Shown piece by piece: positions 27,906 to 35,745 of a DNA stretch of 64,000 nt; positions within the stretch are counted from its first letter, which is position 1, and every line of letters begins with the position of its first letter. The position numbers and the translations under genes were made by a program. The stretch comes from JBEBVQ01 sp037190845 (lineage in GTDB: Bacteria > Bacteroidota > Bacteroidia > Chitinophagales > Chitinophagaceae), in the NCBI GenBank assembly GCA_037190845.1, contig JBBCJI010000019.1, forward strand, positions 1 through 64,000, in the 5' to 3' direction. The notes under the pieces were generated by a model. It saw nothing but the letters and a program-made list of their open reading frames with translations, did not search any database and was not told the DNA's origin.

Positions 27906-28481
27906 ATGATTGCAATTGAACATGTGTTGCTAAGCGACGAAGTAGTGGAGGAGGAATTTGTCTGCGACCTCAACAGTTGTAAAGGGGGGTGTTGTGTAGA
28001 TGGGGATTGCGGAGCGCCACTGACAGCAGCAGAAGCCGAAACGCTGGCCGCCATCTACCCAAAGATCAAAGCGTACCTGCCCGAAGCCTATGTTTCGGAA
28101 ATAGAACGTCAGGGCACGCATGTGATGGATGACGAATATGGCCATGTCACCCCTACCGTCAACGGTGGTATTTGTGTATATGCCTATACAGATGATGCAG
28201 GCATTGTAAAATGCGGTATTGAAAAAGCCTGGAAAGATGGGGTGGTTGATTTCCGTAAGCCCATATCCTGCCATCTTTACCCAATACGGGTGAAGGAAAG
28301 GGACGGTTACGATCTGGTTAATTACGAACCACGTAAAAAGCTCTGCAAACCTGCCTGTAAGCTGGGCAGACAACTCAAAGTACCGGTATACAAATTTCTG
28401 AAAGAGCCGCTGATACGGAAATATGGCGAGGAATTCTACGAAGCGCTGGATGCGGTGGGTAAAAAAATGCGAACCCCGTAG
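27906..28481 (+). CDS. DUF3109 cysteine-rich protein
   Basis: A 191-residue cytosolic protein. The Cys cluster CDLNSCKGGCCVDGDCG near residue 19, followed by C-containing stretches GGICVYAY, KCGIEKAW, ISCHLYPIRV and KLCKPACKLG, marks the DUF3109 family, probably metal-binding (zinc or iron) and related in style to CxxCxxCC proteins. Function is unassigned. Its stop codon (CCG TAG) is formed by the first bases of the REP at 28478-28506, so it is convergent with rpoN with only 21 nt between the two stop codons. Confidence 0.9.
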   Translation: MIAIEHVLLSDEVVEEEFVCDLNSCKGGCCVDGDCGAPLTAAEAETLAAIYPKIKAYLPEAYVSEIERQGTHVMDDEYGHVTPTVNGGICVYAYTDDAGIVKCGIEKAWKDGVVDFRKPISCHLYPIRVKERDGYDLVNYEPRKKLCKPACKLGRQLKVPVYKFLKEPLIRKYGEEFYEALDAVGKKMRTP

Positions 28482-28506
28482 GGGCAGGGCTTGCCCCTGC
28501 CCCTAC
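28478..28506. repeat. REP palindrome supplying stop codons of two convergent genes
   Basis: Perfect 12-bp inverted repeat (GTAGGGGCAGGG and CCCTGCCCCTAC) with loop CTTGC. The TAG at its left end (28479-28481) ends the DUF3109 gene, and the TAG read on the minus strand at its right end (28503-28505) ends rpoN. It has the GTAG head known for RAYT-recognised REPs, and probably also serves as a bidirectional stop for transcription. Confidence 0.9.
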
Positions 28507-29987
28507 AGTTCTTTGCGCAGGCGTGCTACCGGTATATTCAATTGTTCACGATATTTGGCAACGGTACGACGGGCAATATTATACCCTTTCTCCTGAAGCA
28601 GTTCCGTAAGCTTCTCATCAGACAACGGCTTACGCTTATCCTCTCCGCCAATAAGGTCGGTAAGAATACTCTTTACCTCACGGGTGGAAACTTCTTCACC
28701 GCTTTCGGTCTGCAATGCTTCAGAGAAAAAATATTTCAGCTTGTATGTGCCGAACTCCGTCTGTACGAATTTGCTGTTCGCCACACGTGACACCGTAGAT
28801 ATATCCAGTCCCGTAACCTGGGCTACATCTTTCAGTATCATCGGCCTGATGGCCGTATCATCCCCGGTGAGAAAGAAATCCCGCTGCAGCTCAAGTATCG
28901 CCTGCATAGTGTGCAGTAACGTATGCTGGCGTTGCTTGATCGCGTCAATAAACCATTTGGCGGCATCCAGCTTTTGCTTGATGAACAGCAGCGCTTCTTT
29001 CTGCTGCTTGTTTTTCTTATCACTGCGGCCATATGCCTGCATCATTTCCTTATAGCTGTCCGATACTTTCAGCTCCGGCGCATTCTTGGCATTGAGCGTC
29101 AGCTCCGGCTGACCATTATTATTAAAGACAAAAAAATCAGGAATGATATAACTCTCCGCTTTATTCACCACAGCGAATGCGGAGCCGGGTTTGGGATTCA
29201 GCCGGATGATCATGTTGATCACCTGCTTCAGCTCCTCATCGGTCAGATTCAGGTGGCGCTGTATCTTGTCGTAATGTTTTTTGATAAACTCATTGAAATA
29301 TTTTTCGATGATGGCCACCGCGCTTTTCACTTCATGCGTCTGGGGCGTAATCCGCCGAAGCTGCAGGAGCAGGCACTCCTGTAATGTCCATGCACAGACT
29401 CCAGGGGGATCGAATTGCCGGATCCGGTGGATAATATCAGTTATCTCTTCTACACTCGTATATATATTCTGCCCAAACGCCAGATCATCCACAATCGCCG
29501 TTGCTTCGCGGCGCAGGTAACCGTCTTCATCAATACTGCCGATGATCTGCCGGGCTATCTGCCGGGCGCGGTCATCCATATCCAGCATACCCAACTGATC
29601 CAGCAGGTATTCATGAAAGCTTGTCTCCACACGTACCGGGAACGTCTGCCGTTCCGTATCGCCGTTGCCATAATAGTCGTCGCCGTAGCTGTAATCGTTA
29701 CGATCGTCATCATCGTGACGGAGAAAATCCTCTATATCCACGTTATCAGACGCATCCGTCTGCTCTTCCTGTGCCGTATCCGTTTGTTCCTCCTTATCTC
29801 GGAGCCCATATTCATCTTCTTCATAATCAGGGCTGTCGGAGCTGTATTCAAGCGCCGGATTCTCTTCCATTTCCTCCTTGATGCGTTCTTCCAGGTTGGT
29901 AGTCGGTACCTGCAGCAGCTTCATCAGTTGAATCTGTTGCGGGGAAAGCTTTTGCAGCAATTTCTGTTGTTGCGATTGTCTGAGCAT
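28503..29987 (-). CDS. rpoN: RNA polymerase sigma-54 factor
   Basis: Sigma-54 of 494 residues. Region I is the N-terminal Gln/Leu-rich activator-contact segment (LLQKLSPQQIQLMKLLQVPT). Region II is a long acidic linker (about residues 55-115, rich in D, E and Y). Region III follows with the core-binding and helix-turn-helix DNA-binding parts, and the C-terminal RpoN box ARRTVAKYREQLNIP is intact. It needs an AAA+ enhancer-binding protein, none of which is encoded in this window. A minus-strand TATTTTTG box lies about 20 nt upstream. Its stop codon is inside a REP. Confidence 0.97.
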   Translation of the reverse strand: MLRQSQQQKLLQKLSPQQIQLMKLLQVPTTNLEERIKEEMEENPALEYSSDSPDYEEDEYGLRDKEEQTDTAQEEQTDASDNVDIEDFLRHDDDDRNDYSYGDDYYGNGDTERQTFPVRVETSFHEYLLDQLGMLDMDDRARQIARQIIGSIDEDGYLRREATAIVDDLAFGQNIYTSVEEITDIIHRIRQFDPPGVCAWTLQECLLLQLRRITPQTHEVKSAVAIIEKYFNEFIKKHYDKIQRHLNLTDEELKQVINMIIRLNPKPGSAFAVVNKAESYIIPDFFVFNNNGQPELTLNAKNAPELKVSDSYKEMMQAYGRSDKKNKQQKEALLFIKQKLDAAKWFIDAIKQRQHTLLHTMQAILELQRDFFLTGDDTAIRPMILKDVAQVTGLDISTVSRVANSKFVQTEFGTYKLKYFFSEALQTESGEEVSTREVKSILTDLIGGEDKRKPLSDEKLTELLQEKGYNIARRTVAKYREQLNIPVARLRKEL

Positions 29988-30006
29988 ATACCGTCTGCCT
30001 GTCCTG

Positions 30007-30014
30007 CAAAAATA
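30007..30014 (-). promoter_or_regulatory. TATTTTTG -7 box of rpoN
   Basis: TAnnTTTG match on the minus strand, ending about 19 nt before the rpoN ATG. No -33 TTG at the expected distance. Confidence 0.45.
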
Positions 30015-30070
30015 GCGTATACAGCGAATAATCCCGCTGATTAATTAGCGGATATGCTGATTATCTGATT

Positions 30071-30366
30071 ACTGTTGTCCGGGGAAAGTAGTCATAAATC
30101 CCTTGAAATCCGTAGCTATATACCGTTTCAGACATTGATATAAAACAGGGGCGCATGATTTCACCATATGCAGGTGGGCATGTAGCAATAATGATTATTT
30201 GCTCTTGACCACGCTGTCATGCTGACGAAGGAAGCATCTCACAAAATACTGGAAATCACTCATTATGTGGGATACTTCCTCCGTCAGCATGACAAACGTA
30301 TGTTAACCGGACGATGTATACTAAACGCTACCAGGTACGGATAGGCTTACTTTCCCGGACAATAGT
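30071..30366. mobile_element. MITE-like element with TTGTCCGGG inverted ends, copy 1
   Basis: The ends are inverted repeats: ACTGTTGTCCGGGGAAAGTA at the left and, read inward from the right, ACTATTGTCCGGGAAAGTA. The 296-bp interior has no ORF. A 13-nt direct repeat TATGCTGATTATC lies just outside both ends (30053-30065 and 30369-30381). A second element with the same ends is at 38305-38592. This looks like a non-autonomous derivative of an insertion sequence that is absent from the window. Confidence 0.7.
30213..30293. repeat. GTCATCCTGA-family palindrome, copy C
   Basis: An 81-bp long palindrome with arms TGTCATGCTGACGAAGGAAG and CTTCCTCCGTCAGCATGAC and the shared central CTCATTATGTGGG. It lies within the MITE-like element at 30071-30366, so either the families are nested or this is the element's own core. 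Confidence 0.75.
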
Positions 30367-30384
30367 GGTATGCTGATTATCACA

Positions 30385-30414
30385 TTGGCTAATCACCCCG
30401 ATTAGCTACCTTTG
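30385..30414 (+). promoter_or_regulatory. Bacteroidota-type promoter of tatC
   Basis: TTG (30385-30387), 19 nt, TACCTTTG (30407-30414), ending 20 nt before the tatC GTG. The -33 part and the spacer lie in ATTAGC-family repeat sequence (ACATTGGCTAATC and GATTAGC). Confidence 0.7.
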
Positions 30415-30434
30415 CTCCTTATCAACCGCACAGG

Positions 30435-31292
30435 GTGAATCTTTTAGACCGTTTTATCAAAAGCAGAAACAGGAATCCGCTGGCCGAGATGGCGTTTACA
30501 GACCATATCGAAGAGCTCCGCTGGCATATTATACGTTCCCTGATCGCGCTGGTATTGGCTGCCATTATCGTGTGGGCAAATATCGAATGGATCTTTCAGC
30601 ATATCATTCTCGGCCCTACCCGCTCGGATTTTATCTCTTATAAAATACTCTGTAACCTCGGTACTTTGATCCATGTAGATGTGCTTTGTATGGATGAAGT
30701 GCAGTTGAAATTCCAGAATACCGTATTGGCCGGACAATTCATGATGAGCTTTTCCGTAGCGTTCATGATCGGGTTTATCACAGCATTTCCCTATATATTT
30801 TATGAATTCTGGCGGTTTATCAAACCGGCGCTGAAGGAAAGCGAATTAAAGCAGGCACGGGGTATTGTATTCTGGTGTTCCCTGCTTTTTTTTACCGGCG
30901 TACTGTTTGCCTACTTCCTGATCGCTCCGTTTACGATCAACTTCTTTGCCAATTACCGGCTGAGCGATCAGTTTGAGAATATCATCACCATGGCCAACTA
31001 TTACGAAACCATGAGCGACCTGGTGCTGGGGGTAGGTATTGTATTCGAATTGCCGGTGGTGGTTTATTTCCTCTCGAAGATCGGGCTGCTGACGCCTAAG
31101 CTGATGCGGGAAAAGCGTAAATACGCTATATTGATTATTTTTATCCTCGCGGCGGTCATTACTCCCCCCGACTGGTTCAGCATATGGCTGGTAGCCATAC
31201 CGTTACTGCTGCTGTACCAGATCAGCATTACGATCAGCGAACGCGCTCATAAGGAAAGGAAAAGAAAAGCATTAGTTACCCAAAACAAGTAA
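30435..31292 (+). CDS. tatC: Sec-independent protein translocase TatC
   Basis: The 285-residue core of the twin-arginine translocase, which exports folded proteins across the inner membrane. It starts at GTG. The TatC N-terminal signature MAFTDHIEELRWHIIRSL (about residues 19-36) binds the signal peptide; the conserved FYEFWRFIKPAL stretch and the membrane-embedded Glu region follow, and six helices are seen up to AVITPPDWFSIWLVAIPLLL. It is 2 nt upstream of rpiB and they form an operon. TatA/B are not in this window. Confidence 0.96.
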   Translation: MNLLDRFIKSRNRNPLAEMAFTDHIEELRWHIIRSLIALVLAAIIVWANIEWIFQHIILGPTRSDFISYKILCNLGTLIHVDVLCMDEVQLKFQNTVLAGQFMMSFSVAFMIGFITAFPYIFYEFWRFIKPALKESELKQARGIVFWCSLLFFTGVLFAYFLIAPFTINFFANYRLSDQFENIITMANYYETMSDLVLGVGIVFELPVVVYFLSKIGLLTPKLMREKRKYAILIIFILAAVITPPDWFSIWLVAIPLLLLYQISITISERAHKERKRKALVTQNK

Positions 31293-31294
31293 AC

Positions 31295-31747
31295 ATGGAA
31301 AACAGCTTCGATAAACGGCTACCCATTGCTATTGGCGCAGATCATGCGGGGTTCGAACTGAAGGAATCTGTAAAGCGCATCCTGCAGGAAGCCGGCTGGC
31401 AGGTGGCCGACAAAGGCACTTACAGCACGGATAGCACGGATTATCCGGATTACGCACATGCAGTAGCAGAAGCTGTGGCGACCGGCGAGGCTACGGCAGG
31501 CATCCTGACCTGCGGCAGCGGCATCGGAGTCTGTATAGCAGCCAACAGGCATGCCGGCGTACGGGCGGCCTTAAGCTGGAATGAGGAAGTGGCAGGCCTG
31601 ACGCGGCAACATAATAATGCCAACATCCTTTGCCTGCCCGCCAGATTTATCACAGAAAACCAGGCTGCAGAAATGGTACGTACCTTTTTATCTACATCAT
31701 TTGAAGGCGGACGGCATGAACGCAGGGTGAGTAAGATTGAGTTGTAA
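31295..31747 (+). CDS. rpiB: Ribose 5-phosphate isomerase B
   Basis: A 150-residue RpiB/LacA/LacB-fold isomerase that interconverts ribose 5-phosphate and ribulose 5-phosphate in the pentose phosphate pathway. It shows IGADHAGFELKE at the start, the catalytic Cys in GILTCGSGIG (about residue 73), the ANRHAGVRAALSW segment, and NANILCLPARFI. It is co-transcribed with tatC and ends in a repeat-type terminator. Confidence 0.96.
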   Translation: MENSFDKRLPIAIGADHAGFELKESVKRILQEAGWQVADKGTYSTDSTDYPDYAHAVAEAVATGEATAGILTCGSGIGVCIAANRHAGVRAALSWNEEVAGLTRQHNNANILCLPARFITENQAAEMVRTFLSTSFEGGRHERRVSKIEL

Positions 31748-31807
31748 TTGATGTGTGGGATGTGTTGAGTTACACATCTGTCACATCAATCACATCCCAC
31801 ACATTTT
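31748..31807 (+). terminator. GATGTG/CACATC-family repeat acting as rpiB terminator
   Basis: A perfect 14-bp stem (ATGTGTGGGATGTG at 31751-31764 and CACATCCCACACAT at 31791-31804) followed by TTTT, starting directly after the rpiB stop codon. The loop holds further ACACATCTGTCACATC repeats. Family members are at 36050-36094 and 47213-47300. Confidence 0.75.
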
Positions 31808-31822
31808 CGCATTCAGGGACGA

Positions 31823-32723
31823 CTATTTATTAATCAGCACCCTTCCGGAGTGAACGCCCTGCTGCGTAATTACCTGGTAGAGGTATATCCCCGGTGTGTA
31901 ATGCTGTACATCAAATATGGCCTTAACATCGTTTTTAATCACTTGTACATCCGCTATACGCCCGCTGATATCGGTGAGCTTAATGGTAACATCGCCAGAT
32001 GGGAACAGAAAATGAAGTGTTTCCCGTGCGGGATTGGGATACACATGTATAACGGATATACTCTTCACTTCCGGCGCTCCCATATCCCCAAACCGGACAT
32101 CACAATTCCCACCATGATGTTTGTTTCTATAAGTAACCGTATCATCCTTGTAGGAACAAATAAGATAATCAGCCCCAACTACTGACGGAAAGTGTCTGTA
32201 ATTAATTCCTATATTTAACCCTACACCTTCTATGAATTCCAGTTTTTCGTTGTAAATAATTGGTGTCTTAAACCTTATGTGTTTGATCGGCCCTATGTAG
32301 TATACAGAATCAACAATATTTGTGTTTGTATCTTTACCCGTAAAACCAAAAGACCAATATCCGAGATCAAATGTATCTCCCACATTTATATTGAGATCAA
32401 TGATCAGCATCTCTGAAGTATCCCGGCTATTATAAGAATGGCCAGCAATAGGAATAGGTTTATACCAGACTTTACCCGTAAGTGTATCTTCCCTCATCAA
32501 TGCTCCACTATATTCGTGTGAGCCGGCCCGTACTTTTTTATATTCCAGACCATTGTATGTCGTGTCTTTTTCAACATAGAAAGAGTCCCTTACCGTACCC
32601 GGTAGATTATTCCATTGCTGTATCCAGTAAGTTATTATGCTGTCCGAACAGAGATTGATAGGGTTGGGCATAATTATTAAAAGAAATAACCGCCAAAAAC
32701 ATCAGAAAGATCATCCTTTTCAT
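31823..32723 (-). pseudogene. T9SS cargo protein, frameshifted near the N-terminus
   Basis: The signal peptide (MKRMIFLMFLAVISFNNYAQ, start at 32723) and the next 18 residues (PYQSLFGQHNNLLDTAME) lie in one frame that stops at 32607. The rest, from about LPGTVRDSFYVEKDTTYNGL to a T9SS type A domain (IHVYPNPARETLHF to YLYQVITQQGVHSG), continues in another frame for up to 282 residues. The break lies within about 32607-32671. The intact paralogue next door (32801) has signal peptide and body in one frame, so a recent frameshift, a sequencing error or programmed shifting are the choices; I favour a mutation or error. Confidence 0.7.
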
Positions 32724-32800
32724 AACATGAGTTTTAATGTAGAATGCACCCAATATCCAATCACATTTCCGGCAAGCAAGATATACATTCAATCCACTAT

Positions 32801-33760
32801 TCAATTTTCAATTAATAATTTCATTTTTTTACTAAACCCATACGTTGTGTTTTCTATTGCTATCCAGTATATCCCATTGCTCATTCCGTTCACATTAATG
32901 CGGCACATACTACCTCTGTCGCATTTTGCCGTTTTATAAAGCCTGCCCATCGCATCATACATTTTCACATCAAGATCATAAGGGCATAGTGTATTACCAA
33001 TATGGACAACTGACTGAGCAGGGTTAGGATATATCTCAATGTCATTCCAGGGAGATGAGATACCTGATATTGAAACCCACAGATCATCACAAGGCCTTGA
33101 TCCTATATTGTAATAAATATCACCGTCTGAATAACATCTTAAAACAGGGTATGATACTTCAGGTATGGTATTATTGCAATTGTGATTAATCATAAAATCG
33201 TGCAATGCCCCCGTTCGTTCCATATAGGAACCCATCACAAAAAAATCAGGATTACCCATCACAATCCCGTACACTTGTTGAATTCTCCTGAGTGGCACAT
33301 TACTGACATGCACGGTATCTACACTATCCACACTTGCATAAAATAACGAGTCGTCCATGGATGGATAATAACAAAAAGTATCCGGCGGGATATAAAATCC
33401 AAGCGTATCACCTACTGTGACATTAAAGAAATAAAGGGGGACAAACTGCTCAAAAATATTATGATAATAGAATACTGTATCCCCCGATACATATGTATAT
33501 AGAGACTCCCCGGCAGTGGTATCGTAATACGGCGACGAATTCGGTCCGGCATAAAGGCGATAGTCCGTTCGTTTTATTTTTTTACAATCGTACCCCTGTA
33601 TGGTGGTATCTTTTTCTGATTCCAGCAAAACATATAGATCGGCCGTATCGTCTGACGGAAATGAATAATACCATTTCGCCCCAGCCGGGGCAAAGACCGT
33701 CTGAGCAAAGATTGTCACGGGGAAACATAGAATAAACAACAAAAACATGAACGTTCTCAT
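32801..33760 (-). CDS. Secreted protein with T9SS type A sorting domain
   Basis: A 319-residue exported protein: signal peptide MRTFMFLLFILCFPVTIFAQ, a beta-rich body with many Y, D and F residues (KDTTIQGYDCKKIKR near residue 52 parallels KDTTYNGLEYKKV of the downstream paralogue), and a C-terminal type A T9SS domain (IEIYPNPAQSVVHIGN, MYDAMGRLYKT, MSNGIYWIAIEN). Cargo of unknown function. It is followed 77 nt downstream by its frameshifted paralogue, suggesting tandem duplication. Confidence 0.88.
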   Translation of the reverse strand: MRTFMFLLFILCFPVTIFAQTVFAPAGAKWYYSFPSDDTADLYVLLESEKDTTIQGYDCKKIKRTDYRLYAGPNSSPYYDTTAGESLYTYVSGDTVFYYHNIFEQFVPLYFFNVTVGDTLGFYIPPDTFCYYPSMDDSLFYASVDSVDTVHVSNVPLRRIQQVYGIVMGNPDFFVMGSYMERTGALHDFMINHNCNNTIPEVSYPVLRCYSDGDIYYNIGSRPCDDLWVSISGISSPWNDIEIYPNPAQSVVHIGNTLCPYDLDVKMYDAMGRLYKTAKCDRGSMCRINVNGMSNGIYWIAIENTTYGFSKKMKLLIEN

Positions 33761-34354
33761 AGTGCTAATCTTAGGGTAAACAAAAAATATCCATCCTACA
33801 AATTGAGCGTTTGGGAAATTATAGTCCTGTTGTCATTTCCACACCCATAAACAATATTAACAATTAATCATCAAATAAATAGAAAAATATTCAACTATAT
33901 CGCTTAAACATCCGGCAAAACATAACAAATCCTCATTATTCAAAACGAAAATTATGTTTTCTTAATCCTATTCAATAAACAAATATCATTATGTAAGTGC
34001 TTATTTTTCATTTCAATGAGTTAATTTGCAGTTTGTTATTGTTTATGCGATCCTTCGGTAAATAATTGAAGCAATCGCTTTGAATCTCGGAATGGAAACC
34101 TAAGAATTTTCAAACGTACGAGATGATAAGCCGGATTGCCTGCATCATACGCAGGCCAGCTTATTCGTACGTTGGGCTTCTTAGGGCCTCCATTCCGGTA
34201 AGTTGCGCCTGCGTTTTTTCTTTTCTGAGACATTGTTGAACTACTGCAGTCGGATCGTTCATCGCCTTTTCTTCATAACCCGGCCCGGGAAGTCGCCATT
34301 TTTTCACCTCTGCACGATGCCGCAGCGGCAGACCCGCAGACAAAAACCATTGAT
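33761..34354. other. AT-rich gap with one doubtful small ORF
   Basis: About 33761-34035 is AT-rich and I see no gene, RNA or clear hairpin in it. The rest holds one doubtful ORF (34036-34233, minus) and the region upstream of the orphan gene at 34355. Confidence 0.5.
34036..34233 (-). CDS. Small hypothetical basic protein (doubtful)
   Basis: A 65-residue reading frame beginning MSQKRKNAGATYRNGGPKK, rich in K and R, without signal peptide or membrane segment. I recognise no domain. Codon choice looks plausible for a gene, and it stands alone in a gap, but a chance ORF or a gene remnant is equally possible. Confidence 0.25.
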   Translation of the reverse strand: MSQKRKNAGATYRNGGPKKPNVRISWPAYDAGNPAYHLVRLKILRFPFRDSKRLLQLFTEGSHKQ

Positions 34355-34987
34355 ATGAAAGCGATTAAAGAAGTAACCAGGAGAAAAAAGTCCATCCCTG
34401 CAATCCCCATAAGGCGGGATGCAGCGGAGGCCATGCAGTACCATCCGCTGTCCGGAAGCGGCCCGCTGCATATAGCACAGGCCCGGAGAAAACCTGTAGA
34501 AACGGTTTGCCGCCTGTTCGACTACGGCATGGACGGCAGTCTTATTACCGTATGGGAGGAATGGATTGCGCTGGCCATCACCAGCAGCGAAGAGAACGAG
34601 TATAGTGAAGGCAGCGGACGCGCCCGGCTGTTGCGTTTCAGCGGGTATTTTACCCAGCTCATCGCCGCCTGGATGCAGTTGTATATACGCATTACACCCG
34701 AAGCTTTGCGGCCACCGCTGGAGCTGCCGCGGCGTGTGGCGCTCAGACCGCTGGCGTCCATATATGCGGAGCCGGAGGCGGCAATAGCGGCTTTCTGCCG
34801 TTTGTACACACGTGCGGAAAGTATGCAGGAGCTATGGTCGGTTGTTGAGGCCGTAGCCGGGAATCCGGCGGCACGGCAGGTAATACGCACAAACCTGCTG
34901 AGTTATTACGAAACGACGGCGTGTATTGCGGAGGCAGGGTACAGCCTTTTTCTCTCCCCGAAAAACCGCGCCGGTAAAGGGCTGTAA
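34355..34987 (+). CDS. Hypothetical helical protein, no recognised family
   Basis: A 210-residue, Arg- and Ala-rich, predicted alpha-helical protein without signal peptide. The basic start (MKAIKEVTRRKKSIPAIPIR) is followed by helices with aromatic and acidic residues (SLITVWEEWIALAITSSEEN, YFTQLIAAWMQLYIR). It is more GC-rich than the AT-rich DNA on its left. It lies between a gene-poor stretch and a hairpin-rich island with a Y1 transposase. I do not recognise it and assign no function; it may be a lineage-specific or transferred gene. Confidence 0.6.
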   Translation: MKAIKEVTRRKKSIPAIPIRRDAAEAMQYHPLSGSGPLHIAQARRKPVETVCRLFDYGMDGSLITVWEEWIALAITSSEENEYSEGSGRARLLRFSGYFTQLIAAWMQLYIRITPEALRPPLELPRRVALRPLASIYAEPEAAIAAFCRLYTRAESMQELWSVVEAVAGNPAARQVIRTNLLSYYETTACIAEAGYSLFLSPKNRAGKGL

Positions 34988-34999
34988 TTTGGTGCTTAC

Positions 35000-35054
35000 C
35001 AAATTTATTTTGGCGCTTACCAAAAAATATTTGGTAAGCGCCAAAATAAATTTG
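35000..35054. repeat. Perfect 25-bp inverted repeat, 5-nt loop
   Basis: The arms 35000-35024 and 35030-35054 are perfect complements (core TTGGCGCTTACCAAA / TTTGGTAAGCGCCAA) around AAATA. A third, partial copy, TTGGTGCTTACC, lies at 34989-35000. It starts 13 nt after the stop codon of the 210-residue gene. It could terminate transcription or be a structured mobile-element end. Confidence 0.8.
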
Positions 35055-35140
35055 TACGGCATCAAACCAAGGAAACAAGCCTGTACATTCCGGACACCTG
35101 TTCCACTCAACTTCATCTGACGCAAAGCACACGTTGGTAA

Positions 35141-35279
35141 CGCCCCGAAGGGGCAACATATACACAGCCCGATGCAATGCGTCGGGAAACGATGCAACGC
35201 GTCGGGAAACATGATATGCATAACCAATCCGCCCTGAAAGGGCAGCATACACACAACCCAATGCAACGCGTTGGGAAAA
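35141..35279. repeat. Upstream hairpin block of the Y1 transposase
   Basis: A string of short palindromes of alternating type: CGCCCCGAAGGGGC (35141), CCCGATGCAATGCGTCGGG (35168), GATGCAACGCGTCGGG (35191), GCCCTGAAAGGGC (35231) and CCCAATGCAACGCGTTGGG (35257). The same unit types recur downstream of the transposase (35756-36033). Confidence 0.8.
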
Positions 35280-35289
35280 CAAAACAACT

Positions 35290-35745
35290 ATGGCACAATC
35301 CCTTTCCAAATTGTATGTACACATTATCTTTCACACAAAATATAATCAGCCCCTGATCCGTCCTGATATTGAAGACGAATTATACAGTTACATGGGCGGT
35401 ATCATCAAGGAGCATCAATCCCAACCTATAAAAATTAACGGGGTTGAAGACCATGTCCATATTCTGGCAGCAATGTCAAAAAACATCGCATTAGCAAAAT
35501 TTGTGGAAGAAATAAAACGCAATAGCAGCCGTTGGATAAAAACTAAAGGCGAACAATATGAACGCTTTGCATGGCAGGGAGGATACGCAGGTTATTCCGT
35601 TAGCCAATCGGTATTAGAGCGGGTGAAGCAATACATAGAAAACCAGAAAGAGCATCACAAGAAGGTATCGTTTCAAGACGAGTACCGACAATTTTTACAG
35701 GAATATGGTGTTGATTTCGACGAAAACTATTTGTGGACACCATAA
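35290..35745 (+). CDS. tnpA: IS200/IS605-family Y1 transposase
   Basis: A 151-residue HUH transposase. It has the family start SLSKLYVHIIFHTKYNQPLI, the HxH site in VEDHVHILAAM (about residues 54-59), the basic KRNSSRWIKT segment and catalytic Tyr in RVKQYIENQKEHHKK (about residue 117). The length suits a TnpA without TnpB. It differs from the RAYT at 21181. Arrays of short palindromes lie on both sides (35141-35279 and 35756-36033), the arrangement expected when a single-strand transposase mobilises or arose with such hairpins. Confidence 0.92.
   Translation: MAQSLSKLYVHIIFHTKYNQPLIRPDIEDELYSYMGGIIKEHQSQPIKINGVEDHVHILAAMSKNIALAKFVEEIKRNSSRWIKTKGEQYERFAWQGGYAGYSVSQSVLERVKQYIENQKEHHKKVSFQDEYRQFLQEYGVDFDENYLWTP

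Larger units (their letters stand above)
29988..30434. other. Gene-free gap between rpoN and tatC
   Basis: No gene. It holds the rpoN -7 box (30007-30014), fragments of the ATTAGC family on both sides (about 30041-30070 and 30367-30406), a MITE-like element between them (30071-30366) with a GTCATCCTGA-type palindrome inside, and the tatC promoter. Confidence 0.7.
34988..35289. other. Hairpin-rich gap upstream of the Y1 transposase
   Basis: No gene. It contains a large perfect inverted repeat (35000-35054) and the upstream block of short hairpins (35141-35279). Confidence 0.7.

Noticed and set aside
28503..29987. Sigma-54 regulated genes in the window
   Set aside because: I found no convincing TGGCAC-N5-TTGC element near any start codon here.
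31748..31807. Possible CRISPR array in CACATC-type repeats
   Set aside because: Repeats are 6-mer words without unique spacers of constant length, and no cas gene is near.
34161..34343. 60-residue minus-strand ORF
   Set aside because: Overlaps another weak small ORF in a different frame, has no domain and lies mostly upstream of the orphan gene; treated as chance.
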